Source: G963666895 sp963666895 (lineage in GTDB: Bacteria > Desulfobacterota > Desulfovibrionia > Desulfovibrionales > Desulfovibrionaceae). From it: a stretch of 64,000 nucleotides of DNA. This document shows, piece after piece, positions 52,577 through 61,175 of the stretch (position 1 is the stretch's first letter; every line of letters begins with the position of its first letter). The stretch covers positions 124,001 through 188,000 of the forward strand of contig CAXXNS010000010.1 in assembly GCA_963666895.2 (NCBI GenBank), in the 5' to 3' direction. Under the pieces are notes generated by a model, which saw nothing but the letters and a program-made list of their open reading frames with translations, did not search any database and was not told the DNA's origin. A program made the translations under genes and the position numbers.

Positions 52577-55395
52577 TAACGGCCGGTAAGGAATTTTCCG
52601 GTCACGGACTTGGGATCGGCCATGAGCGCCTCGGGCGTGCCCTGGGAAATGACCCGGCCGCCCGCCTCGCCCCCGCCCGGGCCCAGGTCGAAAACCCAGT
52701 CCGCGGCCAGGACCACGTCCGTGTTGTGCTCGATGACCACCACGGTGGCCCCCTTGTCCACCAGGGTGTGCAGCACCTTGATGAGCTTGCCCACCTCGTG
52801 CATGTGCAGGCCCGTGGTGGGCTCGTCCAGCACGTAGAGCGTGCCGGGCAGGCTGCGCTTGCCCAGCTCCCGGCTGATCTTGATGCGCTGCGCCTCGCCC
52901 CCGGACAAGGTGGTGGCGGGCTGGCCCAGGCGCAGGTATTCCAGGCCCACCTCCTCGAGCACGGACAGCCTGCGCGACAGGCCGGGGTGGTTCTCGAAGA
53001 ACTTGCGGGCCTGGCGCACGGTCATGTCCAGGACCTCGGCGATGTTCTTGCCCTTGTACTCCACTTCCAGGGTCTGGGAGTTGTAGCGCTTGCCCTTGCA
53101 GGCCTCGCAGGTGACGTACACGTCCGGCAGGAAGTGCATCTCCACCCGGATCTGGCCGTCGCCCCGGCAGGCTTCGCACCGGCCGCCCTTGACGTTGAAG
53201 GAGAAACGCCCGGGCTGGTAGCCGCGCTTTTTGGCCTCCTTGGAGCCCGCGAACAGCTTGCGGATGTCGTCGAAAATCTTGGTGTAGGTGGCCGGGTTGG
53301 AGCGCGGGGTGCGGCCGATGGGGGTCTGGTCGATGGCCACCACCTTCTCCACCTTGTCCGCGCCGATCATGTCGGCGATGCGGCCGGGCTCGTCCACGCG
53401 GATGCCCTTGGACAGGGCCAGATGCTTGTACAGGGTGTCCACCACCAGGGAGCTCTTGCCCGAGCCCGAGACCCCGGTGAAGCAGACCAGCGCGCCCAGG
53501 GGTATGTCGATGTCGATGTTCTTCAGGTTGTTGGTGGTCACGCCGCGCAGGCCCAGGCAGCCCTCGCCGTGGCCCTCCAGGCAGGCGGCCGCGTCGCGCC
53601 GTTCGTCCGGCCGCCAGGCCTCCAGGTCGCGGCGCAGGTACTTGGCCGTGAGCGAGTCCGGGTGCGTGAGCAGGTCGTCCACCTGGCCCTGAAACACCAC
53701 CTCCCCGCCCAGCCAGCCCGAACCCGGGCCCAGCTCGATGACGTGGTCCGCGTGGCGGATGGTCTCCTCGTCGTGTTCCACCACCAGCACGGTGTTGCCC
53801 CGGCCCTGAAGGCTTCTGAGCGTGTCCAGGAGGCGCTGGTTGTCACGCGGGTGCAGGCCGATGCTTGGTTCGTCCAGCACGTAGGTCACGCCCACCAGGC
53901 CCGAGCCCAGCTGCGAGGCCAGGCGGATGCGCTGGGACTCGCCGCCGGACAGGGTGGACATGTTGCGGCCGAGCGACAGGTAGTCCAGGCCCACGTTGAC
54001 CATGAAGCCCAGCCGGTGCCGGAGCTCCTTGAGCAGGGGCTCGGCCACCAGGGAATCCGCGCCGGAAAAGTCCTGGGAGTCCAGCCAGCCCAGGGCCGCG
54101 GCGATGGACATGTCGGAGAACTGGTGGATGTTCACGCCGCCCACGCGCACGGCCAGGGACTCGGGCCGCAGCCGGGCGCCCTCACAGGCCGGGCAGGGCC
54201 GGTTGCGGCGGAAGCGGGTCATCCAGTCGTCCCAGATTCCGGCCATCTGGCGGCCGTACTCCAGCAGGGGCACCACGCCGAGCCAGTCCGATTCGGGGTC
54301 GCCCTGGTTATCACCATAAAAGAGCGCGTTCCAGGCAGCCTCGGAGAATTGGCCCAGGGGGGTGTCCAGGTCGAACCCGTGCCGCTGCCCCAGCCGGACC
54401 AGGCCCGGGCCGTGCTGCTGCTGGCGGTAGGCCGACTTCCAGGGGATGAGCCCGCCCTGGTTCAGGGAAAGGCCCTTGTTGGGCGCGATGAGTTCGGGCT
54501 CGAAGTACTCCTTGGAGCCGATGCCCGAGCACTCGGGGCACGCGCCCTGGGGCGAGTTGAAGGAAAAGAGCTGGGGCGTGAGCCGGGGCATGGAGATATT
54601 GCAGTCCGGGCAGGCCGACAGGGTGGACATGAGGCGCTCCGGCCCGTCGGCTTTGGTGTCCACGGGGGCCAGGATCAGGCTGTCCTCGCCCCAGCGCAGG
54701 GCCAGCTCCACGGAGTCGGCCAGACGCCGCTTCATGTCCGGCTTGGCCACCAGCCGGTCCACCACCAGCTCGATGGTGTGCTTGCGCTTCTTGTCCAGGT
54801 CCGGCGGGGACTCCAGGGAATGGACCTCCCCGTCCACGCGCACGCGCACGAACCCCTCCCGGGACAGCCGGGTGAACAGGTCCTTGTGCGTGCCCTTCTG
54901 ATGGGCGGTGAGCGGAGCCAGGAGCAGGAACTTGGTTCCCTCGGGCAGGGCCAGGATGTCGTCCACGATCTCGTCCGTGGTCCGGGCCTGGATGGGGCGG
55001 CCGCACTGGGGGCAGTGGAACCGGCCCAGCCGGGCGAAGAACACGCGCAAAAAGTCGTGCACCTCGGTCACCGTGCCCACGGTGGAGCGCGGGTTGCGGC
55101 TGGCGGACTGCTGCTCCAGGGAGATGGCCGGGGTCAGCCCCTCCACCTTGTCCACGGCGGGCTTGTCCATCTGGGGCAGGAACTGGCGGGCGTAGGCGGA
55201 CAGGGACTCCACGTACCTGCGCTGGCCCTCGGCGTACACGATGTCAAAGGCCAGGGTGGACTTGCCCGAGCCGGACGGCCCGCAGACCACCACCAGCCGG
55301 TCCCTGGGAATGTCCAGGGTCAGGTTCTTGAGGTTGTGGTGCCGGGCCCCTTCAATATGGATGTGGCCGGTGTTCCGGCTGTCGGTCGTGCTCAT
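52576..55395 (-). CDS. uvrA: Excinuclease ABC subunit A
   Basis: 939 residues, the usual length. Damage-sensing ATPase of nucleotide excision repair. Start at MSTTDSRNTGHIHIEGARHH; upstream in-frame sequence belongs to the next gene's antisense. Two ABC modules: Walker A GPSGSGKST (39-47) and GVSGSGKSS, two LSGGE(S/A)QR signatures, and zinc modules CPDCNISMPRL / CPECSG and CEACRGDG / CEACKGKRYN. LDEPSIGLHPRDNQRL and LDEPTTGLHMHEVGKL are the Walker B regions. It follows the DMT transporter gene by 44 bp on the same strand and ends in a long palindrome. Expected to act with uvrB/uvrC encoded elsewhere. Confidence 0.97.
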   Translation of the reverse strand: MSTTDSRNTGHIHIEGARHHNLKNLTLDIPRDRLVVVCGPSGSGKSTLAFDIVYAEGQRRYVESLSAYARQFLPQMDKPAVDKVEGLTPAISLEQQSASRNPRSTVGTVTEVHDFLRVFFARLGRFHCPQCGRPIQARTTDEIVDDILALPEGTKFLLLAPLTAHQKGTHKDLFTRLSREGFVRVRVDGEVHSLESPPDLDKKRKHTIELVVDRLVAKPDMKRRLADSVELALRWGEDSLILAPVDTKADGPERLMSTLSACPDCNISMPRLTPQLFSFNSPQGACPECSGIGSKEYFEPELIAPNKGLSLNQGGLIPWKSAYRQQQHGPGLVRLGQRHGFDLDTPLGQFSEAAWNALFYGDNQGDPESDWLGVVPLLEYGRQMAGIWDDWMTRFRRNRPCPACEGARLRPESLAVRVGGVNIHQFSDMSIAAALGWLDSQDFSGADSLVAEPLLKELRHRLGFMVNVGLDYLSLGRNMSTLSGGESQRIRLASQLGSGLVGVTYVLDEPSIGLHPRDNQRLLDTLRSLQGRGNTVLVVEHDEETIRHADHVIELGPGSGWLGGEVVFQGQVDDLLTHPDSLTAKYLRRDLEAWRPDERRDAAACLEGHGEGCLGLRGVTTNNLKNIDIDIPLGALVCFTGVSGSGKSSLVVDTLYKHLALSKGIRVDEPGRIADMIGADKVEKVVAIDQTPIGRTPRSNPATYTKIFDDIRKLFAGSKEAKKRGYQPGRFSFNVKGGRCEACRGDGQIRVEMHFLPDVYVTCEACKGKRYNSQTLEVEYKGKNIAEVLDMTVRQARKFFENHPGLSRRLSVLEEVGLEYLRLGQPATTLSGGEAQRIKISRELGKRSLPGTLYVLDEPTTGLHMHEVGKLIKVLHTLVDKGATVVVIEHNTDVVLAADWVFDLGPGGGEAGGRVISQGTPEALMADPKSVTGKFLTGR

Positions 55396-55439
55396 GAAGG
55401 CTTGAGTGTAACCACTCGGCCGCGGATGGCAAGACACGC

Positions 55440-56393
55440 CTACGCCACGCGGTGGCCCGGGGGCTCGGTCTTCCGGGTCCGGGATTGGGTCCGAGCCTCG
55501 CGGATGAGCTTCAGGTTGGGCAGGACGATGCCGACCACGATGAGACCCAGCCCGGCCATCTTGAGCCACAGCAGGGGCTCGCCCAGGATAAGCCAGGCGG
55601 CCAGCACCGTGACCCCGGGCTCGAAGGTGGAGAACAGGGACACGTACGCGCTGCCGATGTGGGTGATGGCCGTGTACAGGAGCGTCACGGACAGGGCCGT
55701 GGACACGAGGCCCAGGGCCGCGCCGATGAGCCAGGCCTGCCGGGGCGCGTGGAACAGGTTCGATCCGGGCAGCCCGAACAGGGCGAAGGAGCCGGCCGCG
55801 AACAGCAGCACCCAGAAGGTCAGGGCCAGGGGGTCCCGGGCCTTGAGGAAACGCTGCACCAGAAGCAGGTAGAGCGAGAACACGGCCATGCTCCCGGCGG
55901 CCATGAGCATGCCGATCGGCTCGGCCCGCTGCAAAAACGCGTTGTAGAACACCAGGCAGATGCCCGCGCCCACCAGGGCCAGGGATATCCACACGTTGCG
56001 CCCGGGCCGCTGCCCCTCGGCCGCCCAGAAGACCAGGGTCACGGTCAGGGGGTAGCCGTAGAAGATCAGGGTGGTGGTGGAGGCCGGGATGCGGGCCACG
56101 GCCCCGAAAAAGCACATGGACTGCACCGGGTAGATGCACCCGCCCAGCAGGGCCGCCCGCCACAGGGTGGACCAGCCCACGCGCAGCCGGGACGGGTTGG
56201 TGAGCAGGAAGAACGCGCCCACGAACAGGGCCGCGAACCCGAAGCGGCAGAACAGCATGCCGCCCAGGTCCAGCCCGGCCGCGTAGCCCAGCTTCCCGAA
56301 CACGGGCAAAAACGCGTAGCAGCAGGCGGAAAGCACGGAATAGACCAGCCCGCGCAGGAGCGACTGCCCGGCCCGACTCGTGTCCGGGGTCAT
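55440..56393 (-). CDS. EamA/DMT family transporter
   Basis: 317 residues with about ten membrane helices in two EamA repeats (LLRGLVYSVLSACCYAFLPV to LVFYNAFLQ, and MLMAAGSMAVFSLYLLLVQR to IVVGIVLPNLKL). Family members export amino acids or other metabolites. The ATG overlaps the stop of the MFS gene (ATGA), with AGAGGGAG upstream, so both exporters are made from one message with the AraC regulator and cupin. The substrate is unknown. Confidence 0.87.
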   Translation of the reverse strand: MTPDTSRAGQSLLRGLVYSVLSACCYAFLPVFGKLGYAAGLDLGGMLFCRFGFAALFVGAFFLLTNPSRLRVGWSTLWRAALLGGCIYPVQSMCFFGAVARIPASTTTLIFYGYPLTVTLVFWAAEGQRPGRNVWISLALVGAGICLVFYNAFLQRAEPIGMLMAAGSMAVFSLYLLLVQRFLKARDPLALTFWVLLFAAGSFALFGLPGSNLFHAPRQAWLIGAALGLVSTALSVTLLYTAITHIGSAYVSLFSTFEPGVTVLAAWLILGEPLLWLKMAGLGLIVVGIVLPNLKLIREARTQSRTRKTEPPGHRVA

Positions 56394-57607
56394 TGCCCGG
56401 ACTCCCTCTTTCCTTGAATGACCATGCTGGCGCAGCCGATCATCCCCACGGCCAGCACGGCCAGGACCACGCCCAGAAACGGCGTCCATCCCCAGGCCAC
56501 GTAGGCCAGGCCGGGCAGGATGGAGCCGCAGGCCCCGCCGCCGTAGTAGGTGGCGATGTACAGGCCGTTGGTCAGGCCCTCGTGGCCCGAGCCCAGCCGG
56601 TTGACCAGGCCCGGCCCCACGGACTGGACCAGGAAGAACCCGGCGCAGAACGGAAAGAGCATGGCGAACAACCCCCAGGCGTTGGGCCAGGCGCAGGCGG
56701 CCACGGACAAAAGGAACAGGACCAGCCCCAGCAGGATGGCCCGGGCCTCGCCGCTGCCCTTGCCCGCGCCCCCCAGCCGCCGCACCACCCTTGCCGAGGC
56801 CAGGGAGGTGAGCACGCCCACCAGATAGCCCGCGTACATGACGCCCACGCGCAGCTCGCTGGCCTGGCCCAGCAGCTCGGCCAGCCTGAAGGGCAGAAAA
56901 TTGAGCACCCCCGTGAAGGTGAAGAAGGCGCAGAACGGGATCAGATAGGCGCGCAGAGCGTACGGCCGCCTAAGCACCTCCAGGACGTGGCCGAGCCGGG
57001 GCCTGCCCCAACTCGCGGCCCTGCCCTCGCCCTTCAGGGTCAGCAGGCCGGCCCAGGCAATGAGCGTCACCCCGCCCAGGATCAGGAAAGAGGCCTGCCA
57101 GCCCAGGAAATGGGACACCAGGCCGGAGAAGAAGCGGCCCGAGAACCCGCCCACGATGGTGGCCGCGATGTACACGGACAGCACCCGCTGCACCCGGTCC
57201 GCGCCGCTGCCCCGGGCCAGCAGGGTCATGAACCCGGTCAGGGCCGCGGGCAGGGCCAAGCCCTGGACCAGGCGGATGGCCAGGAACACGGTCCAGTTGG
57301 GGGCCAGGGGCAAAAGGAAGTGGCCCAGGCCGACCACCAGCACGGCCAGCCGGGCCATGCGTCCGGCCGGGACCCGCTCCAGGAGCAGGCCGTAGGCCAC
57401 CGGGGCCACGGCCAGGGGCAGCATGGTGGCGGTGACGGCCAGGGCGGCCACGGGACGGCCGATGCCGAACGCCCCCTGGAGCACGTGGTACAGGGGCTGG
57501 GGCACGTACAGGGCGCCGATGGCCGCGATGGTGGCCATGCAGACGACGAGCAGTCCGCCCGGGGACATGGCGGCCACGGGCTGATTCACGGGAAGTGGAT
57601 GGGGCAT
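56390..57607 (-). CDS. MFS transporter
   Basis: 405 residues, twelve predicted helices. Features: IAAIGALYVPQPLYHVLQGA, PVAYGLLLERVPAGRMARLA (loop 2-3 motif), IRLVQGLALPAALTGFMTLL and the second-half GFFLVQSVGPGLVNRLGSGHEGLTNGLYIA. It resembles the YnfM/drug-efflux type of MFS carriers. The ribosome site is weak, and translation probably depends on coupling, as the start lies 3 bp after the AraC-type gene stop. MSPGGLLVV, 13 residues in, is a possible alternative start. Confidence 0.87.
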   Translation of the reverse strand: MPHPLPVNQPVAAMSPGGLLVVCMATIAAIGALYVPQPLYHVLQGAFGIGRPVAALAVTATMLPLAVAPVAYGLLLERVPAGRMARLAVLVVGLGHFLLPLAPNWTVFLAIRLVQGLALPAALTGFMTLLARGSGADRVQRVLSVYIAATIVGGFSGRFFSGLVSHFLGWQASFLILGGVTLIAWAGLLTLKGEGRAASWGRPRLGHVLEVLRRPYALRAYLIPFCAFFTFTGVLNFLPFRLAELLGQASELRVGVMYAGYLVGVLTSLASARVVRRLGGAGKGSGEARAILLGLVLFLLSVAACAWPNAWGLFAMLFPFCAGFFLVQSVGPGLVNRLGSGHEGLTNGLYIATYYGGGACGSILPGLAYVAWGWTPFLGVVLAVLAVGMIGCASMVIQGKRESGQ

Positions 57608-57610
57608 GGG

Positions 57611-58264
57611 CTACGTGTGCTTTTTGTCCGGGCGCAGGGCTCCGGCGTACTGGACCGGGGTCAGACCCACGCGGCGGCGGAACTCGCGGTTCAAATGACT
57701 CTGGTCGAAAAATCCAGCCTCCAGAGCCGCATACGCCGGGCTCGCCCCCTGGGCAAGGAGTTTCTTGGCCGCGCACAGCCGCCGATGGACCCGGTACTCG
57801 GGCACGGTCAGGCCCATGCCCTGGCGAAAGGCGCGGGACAGCCGCCACGGGCTGACCCCCACCGCGCGGGCCAGGGCGACGCAATCCCGGTCCCCATCCT
57901 GGTCGATCAGCTCGCGCGCGGCCAGGACTTCCCGCGCCAGACGGCGGCGGAAATCGCTGTCCAGACCAAGGAGGGCCAGGGACCGCGGGCCGAGGCACAG
58001 GCAGCGCGCCCGGACCTCGGTCCGGTCATGGCAGGCATGGGCCAGCCCGGGCGGAAGCGCATATGCCTGCCCGGCCTCCACGACCCGGGTTCCGGCGTCG
58101 GTCTCCAGCACGCGGCGTCCGGACAGGACCCGGCCCAGAACCAGGGAGCCGTGCACGTGCCGGGCCTGGGCCGTGGTCCGGCCCTGGTGGTCCACCAGGA
58201 AGGCGTCCGGAAGGCCGGGGACTGAAAGCAGCCTGACATGGGGCTGGATATCGGGTCGGGTCAT
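57611..58264 (-). CDS. AraC family transcriptional regulator
   Basis: 217 residues. The N-terminal cupin-like sensing part (residues about 1-105, with VVEAGQAYALPPGLAHACHD) is followed by a two-helix-turn-helix AraC domain: LARAVGVSPWRLSRAFRQGM and AYAALEAGFFDQSHLNREFR followed by VGLTPVQYAG. It sits between the cupin gene (9-bp gap) and the two exporters, so it probably controls this cluster. The effector is unknown. Confidence 0.9.
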   Translation of the reverse strand: MTRPDIQPHVRLLSVPGLPDAFLVDHQGRTTAQARHVHGSLVLGRVLSGRRVLETDAGTRVVEAGQAYALPPGLAHACHDRTEVRARCLCLGPRSLALLGLDSDFRRRLAREVLAARELIDQDGDRDCVALARAVGVSPWRLSRAFRQGMGLTVPEYRVHRRLCAAKKLLAQGASPAYAALEAGFFDQSHLNREFRRRVGLTPVQYAGALRPDKKHT

Positions 58265-58273
58265 GAAACCTCG

Positions 58274-58651
58274 TCACAGCAGGGCGGGCGTGAACACGGC
58301 GGCCAACAGCAGCCCCCGGTCCCGGGCGCGCACCTCGTGGGGTTCGCCCTTGGGCAGAAACCGCCCCGCGCCCGGAGCATAGGCCAGGGGGTCCTGGTTG
58401 AGCAAGCAGGTTCCGGCGCCCTCCAGCACCAGGTGCAGCTCGTCCTGGTCCGCATGGACGTGGTCGCCGATGGCGCAGTCCGGGTCGATGCTCACCAGGT
58501 GCAGGGAAAGCGCACCCGAAGTGTCCGACCCGGTCAGCAGGTGCTTCATGCGCACGCCGTTGAAGGCGGGGTGGGGGTTCCAGTCCAGGTCGGCCGCGCG
58601 CACGGTGCGGCCGTGGGCCTCCATCAGGCCGGTGACAAAGGGATGGTTCAT
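58274..58651 (-). CDS. Cupin domain protein
   Basis: 125 residues behind an ideal AGGAGG. Single cupin barrel with the metal-binding pattern GDHVHADQDELHLVLEGAG and KGEPHEVRARD. Without catalytic context the role (isomerase, dioxygenase or sensor) cannot be told. First gene of the cupin-AraC-MFS-DMT cluster, which looks like a regulated export or detoxification unit. Confidence 0.85.
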   Translation of the reverse strand: MNHPFVTGLMEAHGRTVRAADLDWNPHPAFNGVRMKHLLTGSDTSGALSLHLVSIDPDCAIGDHVHADQDELHLVLEGAGTCLLNQDPLAYAPGAGRFLPKGEPHEVRARDRGLLLAAVFTPALL

Positions 58652-58731
58652 GAATTCCTCCTGGGTTCGGCGTTCAGGGTCAGGCCCCTGCTACACCGAA
58701 CCCGGAGGACGGTCTTGGACGGATTTGCAGC

Positions 58732-59598
58732 CTACTTCCAGGCGTCCGCGAAATCCTCGGCGAACTGCTCGAAGGTCCGGGCGGGCTTGCCGGTCAGATG
58801 CTCCACGGCCTTGGTGGTGAAGGCCGCGTACCCGGCCTTGGCGTAGCGGGTCATGGACAGGACCATATGCACGTTCCACTCGGGCATGCCCAGGCTCTCC
58901 AGGGCCAGCCCGGCCTCCTCGATCTCCACCCTCTGGTACTGCACGTCCCGGCCAGCGGCCTTGGCGATGATCTCGGCCACGGCCGTGTTGTCCAGGGCCT
59001 CGGGCCCGGTCAGGGTGTAGATCCGGCCCAGGTGGCGGTCCGGCTCCAGGAGCACGGCGGCCGCGGCCGCGGATATGTCCCGGGCGTCGATGAAGCTGGT
59101 GGCCCCGTCCTGCTCGGCCAGGGGCAGCAACCCGGCCTCGCGGATGACCGGACCCAGATACCGGACGTAGTTCTGCATGAAGGTGTTGGGCCGCAGGACC
59201 ACGAAGGGCAGTCCGGACTCGTCCAGGGCCTGGTCCATGACCCCGTGCGCGCGGCCCAGCCGGAAGTGGGCGTTGGCGTCCGCGCCCAGCACCGAGGAGC
59301 GGACCACGCACTTGACCTCGGCCTCCTTGGCCGCGGCGATGGCGTTGCGGCCCCAGTCCATCATGGACTGGTCCAAGGGCAGGATGAGAAATACGCGGGC
59401 CACGCCGTGCATGGCCGCCAGCAGGGAGTCCGGGTCGCTGTAATCTGCCCGCACCGTGTCCACGCCCAGGTCCCTGAGCCGGGCCTCGCTCTCGTCGTCG
59501 CGCACCGCGGCCGCGAAGTCCGCGCCCTGTTCCGCCAGAATGTCCACCACCCCGGAGCCCACCGTGCCCGTGGCCCCCATGACCAGAATCTCCGACAT
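58732..59598 (-). CDS. NmrA-like NAD(P)-binding protein
   Basis: 288 residues. A Rossmann-fold atypical SDR: ILVMGATGTVGSGVVDILAE is the nucleotide site, then VRADYSDPDSLLAAMHGVAR, CVVRSSVLGADANAHFRLGR and LPFVVLRPNTFMQNYV. Closest in layout to NmrA/azoreductase-like sensors (QOR2 type), which bind NADP and act as redox sensors or reductases. The ATG follows GGAGAGGGGTG; a GTG just before it is also in frame. It is 80 bp upstream of the cupin gene, same strand, so it may be part of that cluster. Confidence 0.85.
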   Translation of the reverse strand: MSEILVMGATGTVGSGVVDILAEQGADFAAAVRDDESEARLRDLGVDTVRADYSDPDSLLAAMHGVARVFLILPLDQSMMDWGRNAIAAAKEAEVKCVVRSSVLGADANAHFRLGRAHGVMDQALDESGLPFVVLRPNTFMQNYVRYLGPVIREAGLLPLAEQDGATSFIDARDISAAAAAVLLEPDRHLGRIYTLTGPEALDNTAVAEIIAKAAGRDVQYQRVEIEEAGLALESLGMPEWNVHMVLSMTRYAKAGYAAFTTKAVEHLTGKPARTFEQFAEDFADAWK

Positions 59599-59627
59599 CA
59601 CCCCTCTCCTTCAGGTTCCCGGTCCCT

Positions 59628-60152
59628 CTACAGGACCAGCCAGGCGCAGGCCGCGCCCAGAAGCACGGTCAGCGCGGCGAAGGCGGCCACCGCGTAGGTG
59701 TCCTTTTTTACCTCCACCTGTTCCATGAGCGACTGATCGGGCCGCTTGGGATTGACGTACACGGCCAGATCCAGCCCCTCGGCCTCGGCCTTGAACCGGG
59801 CCACGGCCGGGCCCACCGCCTCCTCGGGCAGGGGCGTGGAGGACCGGGGCAGCTCGGCCTCGCGGGTCATGAGCGCCTGGTAGGTGACGTCGTTCCACTG
59901 GTAAATGTACTCGATCTCCAGGTCCAGGACGTACTGCCTGCGGCCCAGGAATCCCCGTATCTGCCGCTGCTTGCCGTCCACCCGGATGACCCGGCCCGGA
60001 GCCGGCGGCCAGCCCTGCATGGCCCTGCGCTTGACCAGGGCGTAGATACTGACCACCAACCCGAACACCACCCCGGTGAACAGCGGCAACAAAATCACCA
60101 GCATGGTGAAGTTGCGGTTCAACAGGATCATGTCCAGGGTGGCGTTGTTCAT
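59628..60152 (-). CDS. DUF3592-type membrane protein
   Basis: 174 residues with a membrane helix near each end (FTMLVILLPLFTGVVFGLVV and YAVAAFAALTVLLGAACAWL). The region between has the DUF3592 pattern GWPPAPGRVIRVDG, EYIYQWNDVTYQA and LAVYVNPKRPDQSLM. The function is unknown. The ATG overlaps the folD stop (ATGA). Confidence 0.75.
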   Translation of the reverse strand: MNNATLDMILLNRNFTMLVILLPLFTGVVFGLVVSIYALVKRRAMQGWPPAPGRVIRVDGKQRQIRGFLGRRQYVLDLEIEYIYQWNDVTYQALMTREAELPRSSTPLPEEAVGPAVARFKAEAEGLDLAVYVNPKRPDQSLMEQVEVKKDTYAVAAFAALTVLLGAACAWLVL

Positions 60153-61018
60153 GCGCTTGCCTGGGGCAGGTTGGCCTTGTAGGCGTCCAGGGTGTTCTTG
60201 AGCAGCATGGCGATGGTCATGGGCCCCACGCCGCCGGGCACCGGGGTCATGGCCGAAACCTTGTCCTTGAGGGCCTCGAAGTCGCAGTCGCCGACCAGCC
60301 CGGCCTCGGTGCGGTTGATGCCCACGTCCACCACCACCGCGCCCTCCTTGACCATGTCCGCGGTGATGAAGTGGGGACGGCCCACGGCCGCGAACAAAAA
60401 GTCCGCCTGCCGGGTCTCCGCGCCCAGGTCCGGGGTGCGCGAGTGGCAGACCGTGACCGTGGCGTCGGCGCAGGGCCCGCACTGGGCCAGCATCATGGCC
60501 AGGGGCTTGCCCACGATGTTGGACCGGCCCACCACCACGGCCTTGGCGCATGACGGGGACAGGTTGTAGCGCCGGAGCAGCTCCATGACCCCGGCCGGGG
60601 TGCAGGAGCGGAACCCGGGCAGGCCCAGGGCCAGACGGCCCACGCTCTCGGGGTGGAATCCGTCCACGTCCTTGCTCGGCTTGATGCGCTCCAGCAGGGG
60701 CTGTTGCTCCAACCCCTTGGGCAGGGGCAGTTGGAGCAGGATGCCGTCCACCTCGGGGTCGGCGTTGAGCCGGTCGATGAGGCTCTCCAGCTCGTCCTGG
60801 GAGGTGTCCGCGCCCAGCTTGAAGGGCTTGGACACGATGCCCGCCTCCAGGCAGGCCTTTTCCTTGTTGCGCACGTAGACCTGGGAGGCCGGGTCCTCGC
60901 CCACCAGGATCACGGCCAGCCCGGGCGCGCGTCCGTGGCGCAGGGTCAATGCGGCCGCCTCGGCCTGGATCTCGGCCCGCATTTCGGCCGAAACCTTTTT
61001 TCCGTCAAGCAATATCAT
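60149..61018 (-). CDS. folD: Bifunctional methylenetetrahydrofolate dehydrogenase/cyclohydrolase
   Basis: 289 residues. Interconverts methylene-, methenyl- and formyl-tetrahydrofolate. Signatures: VGEDPASQVYVRNKEKAC with the catalytic Lys, GILLQLPLPKGLEQQ, DVDGFHPESVGRLALG, CTPAGVMELLRRY, VVVGRSNIVGKPLAMMLAQ and MTPVPGGVGPMTIAMLLKNT. The ATG follows AAAGGAACCCC. It lies downstream of eno with a terminator-like stem between. In sulfate reducers FolD also serves the C1 branch used for acetyl-CoA metabolism, but that link is not shown here. Confidence 0.96.
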   Translation of the reverse strand: MILLDGKKVSAEMRAEIQAEAAALTLRHGRAPGLAVILVGEDPASQVYVRNKEKACLEAGIVSKPFKLGADTSQDELESLIDRLNADPEVDGILLQLPLPKGLEQQPLLERIKPSKDVDGFHPESVGRLALGLPGFRSCTPAGVMELLRRYNLSPSCAKAVVVGRSNIVGKPLAMMLAQCGPCADATVTVCHSRTPDLGAETRQADFLFAAVGRPHFITADMVKEGAVVVDVGINRTEAGLVGDCDFEALKDKVSAMTPVPGGVGPMTIAMLLKNTLDAYKANLPQASA

Positions 61019-61096
61019 GGGGTTCCTTTACTGTGCTTTCCGTTGTCTTTCAATGGAATTAGCAGGCCGTCCGGCGCTCGTCCAGGGACGGCGAAA

Positions 61097-61141
61097 GGCC
61101 GGTTCAAACCCGCAACGTCAACGTGAGGGATTGAACCGGCC
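61097..61141 (-). terminator. Stem-loop between eno and folD
   Basis: Perfect 11-bp inverted repeat GGCCGGTTCAA (61097-61107) and TTGAACCGGCC (61131-61141). On the minus strand it follows the eno stop by 34 bp. The U-tract is very short (TTTCG), so it may be a partial terminator or an mRNA-stabilising stem. Confidence 0.55.
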
Positions 61142-61175
61142 GTGTCAACAAAGCCGGGAGGAGAAACCGGACGGC

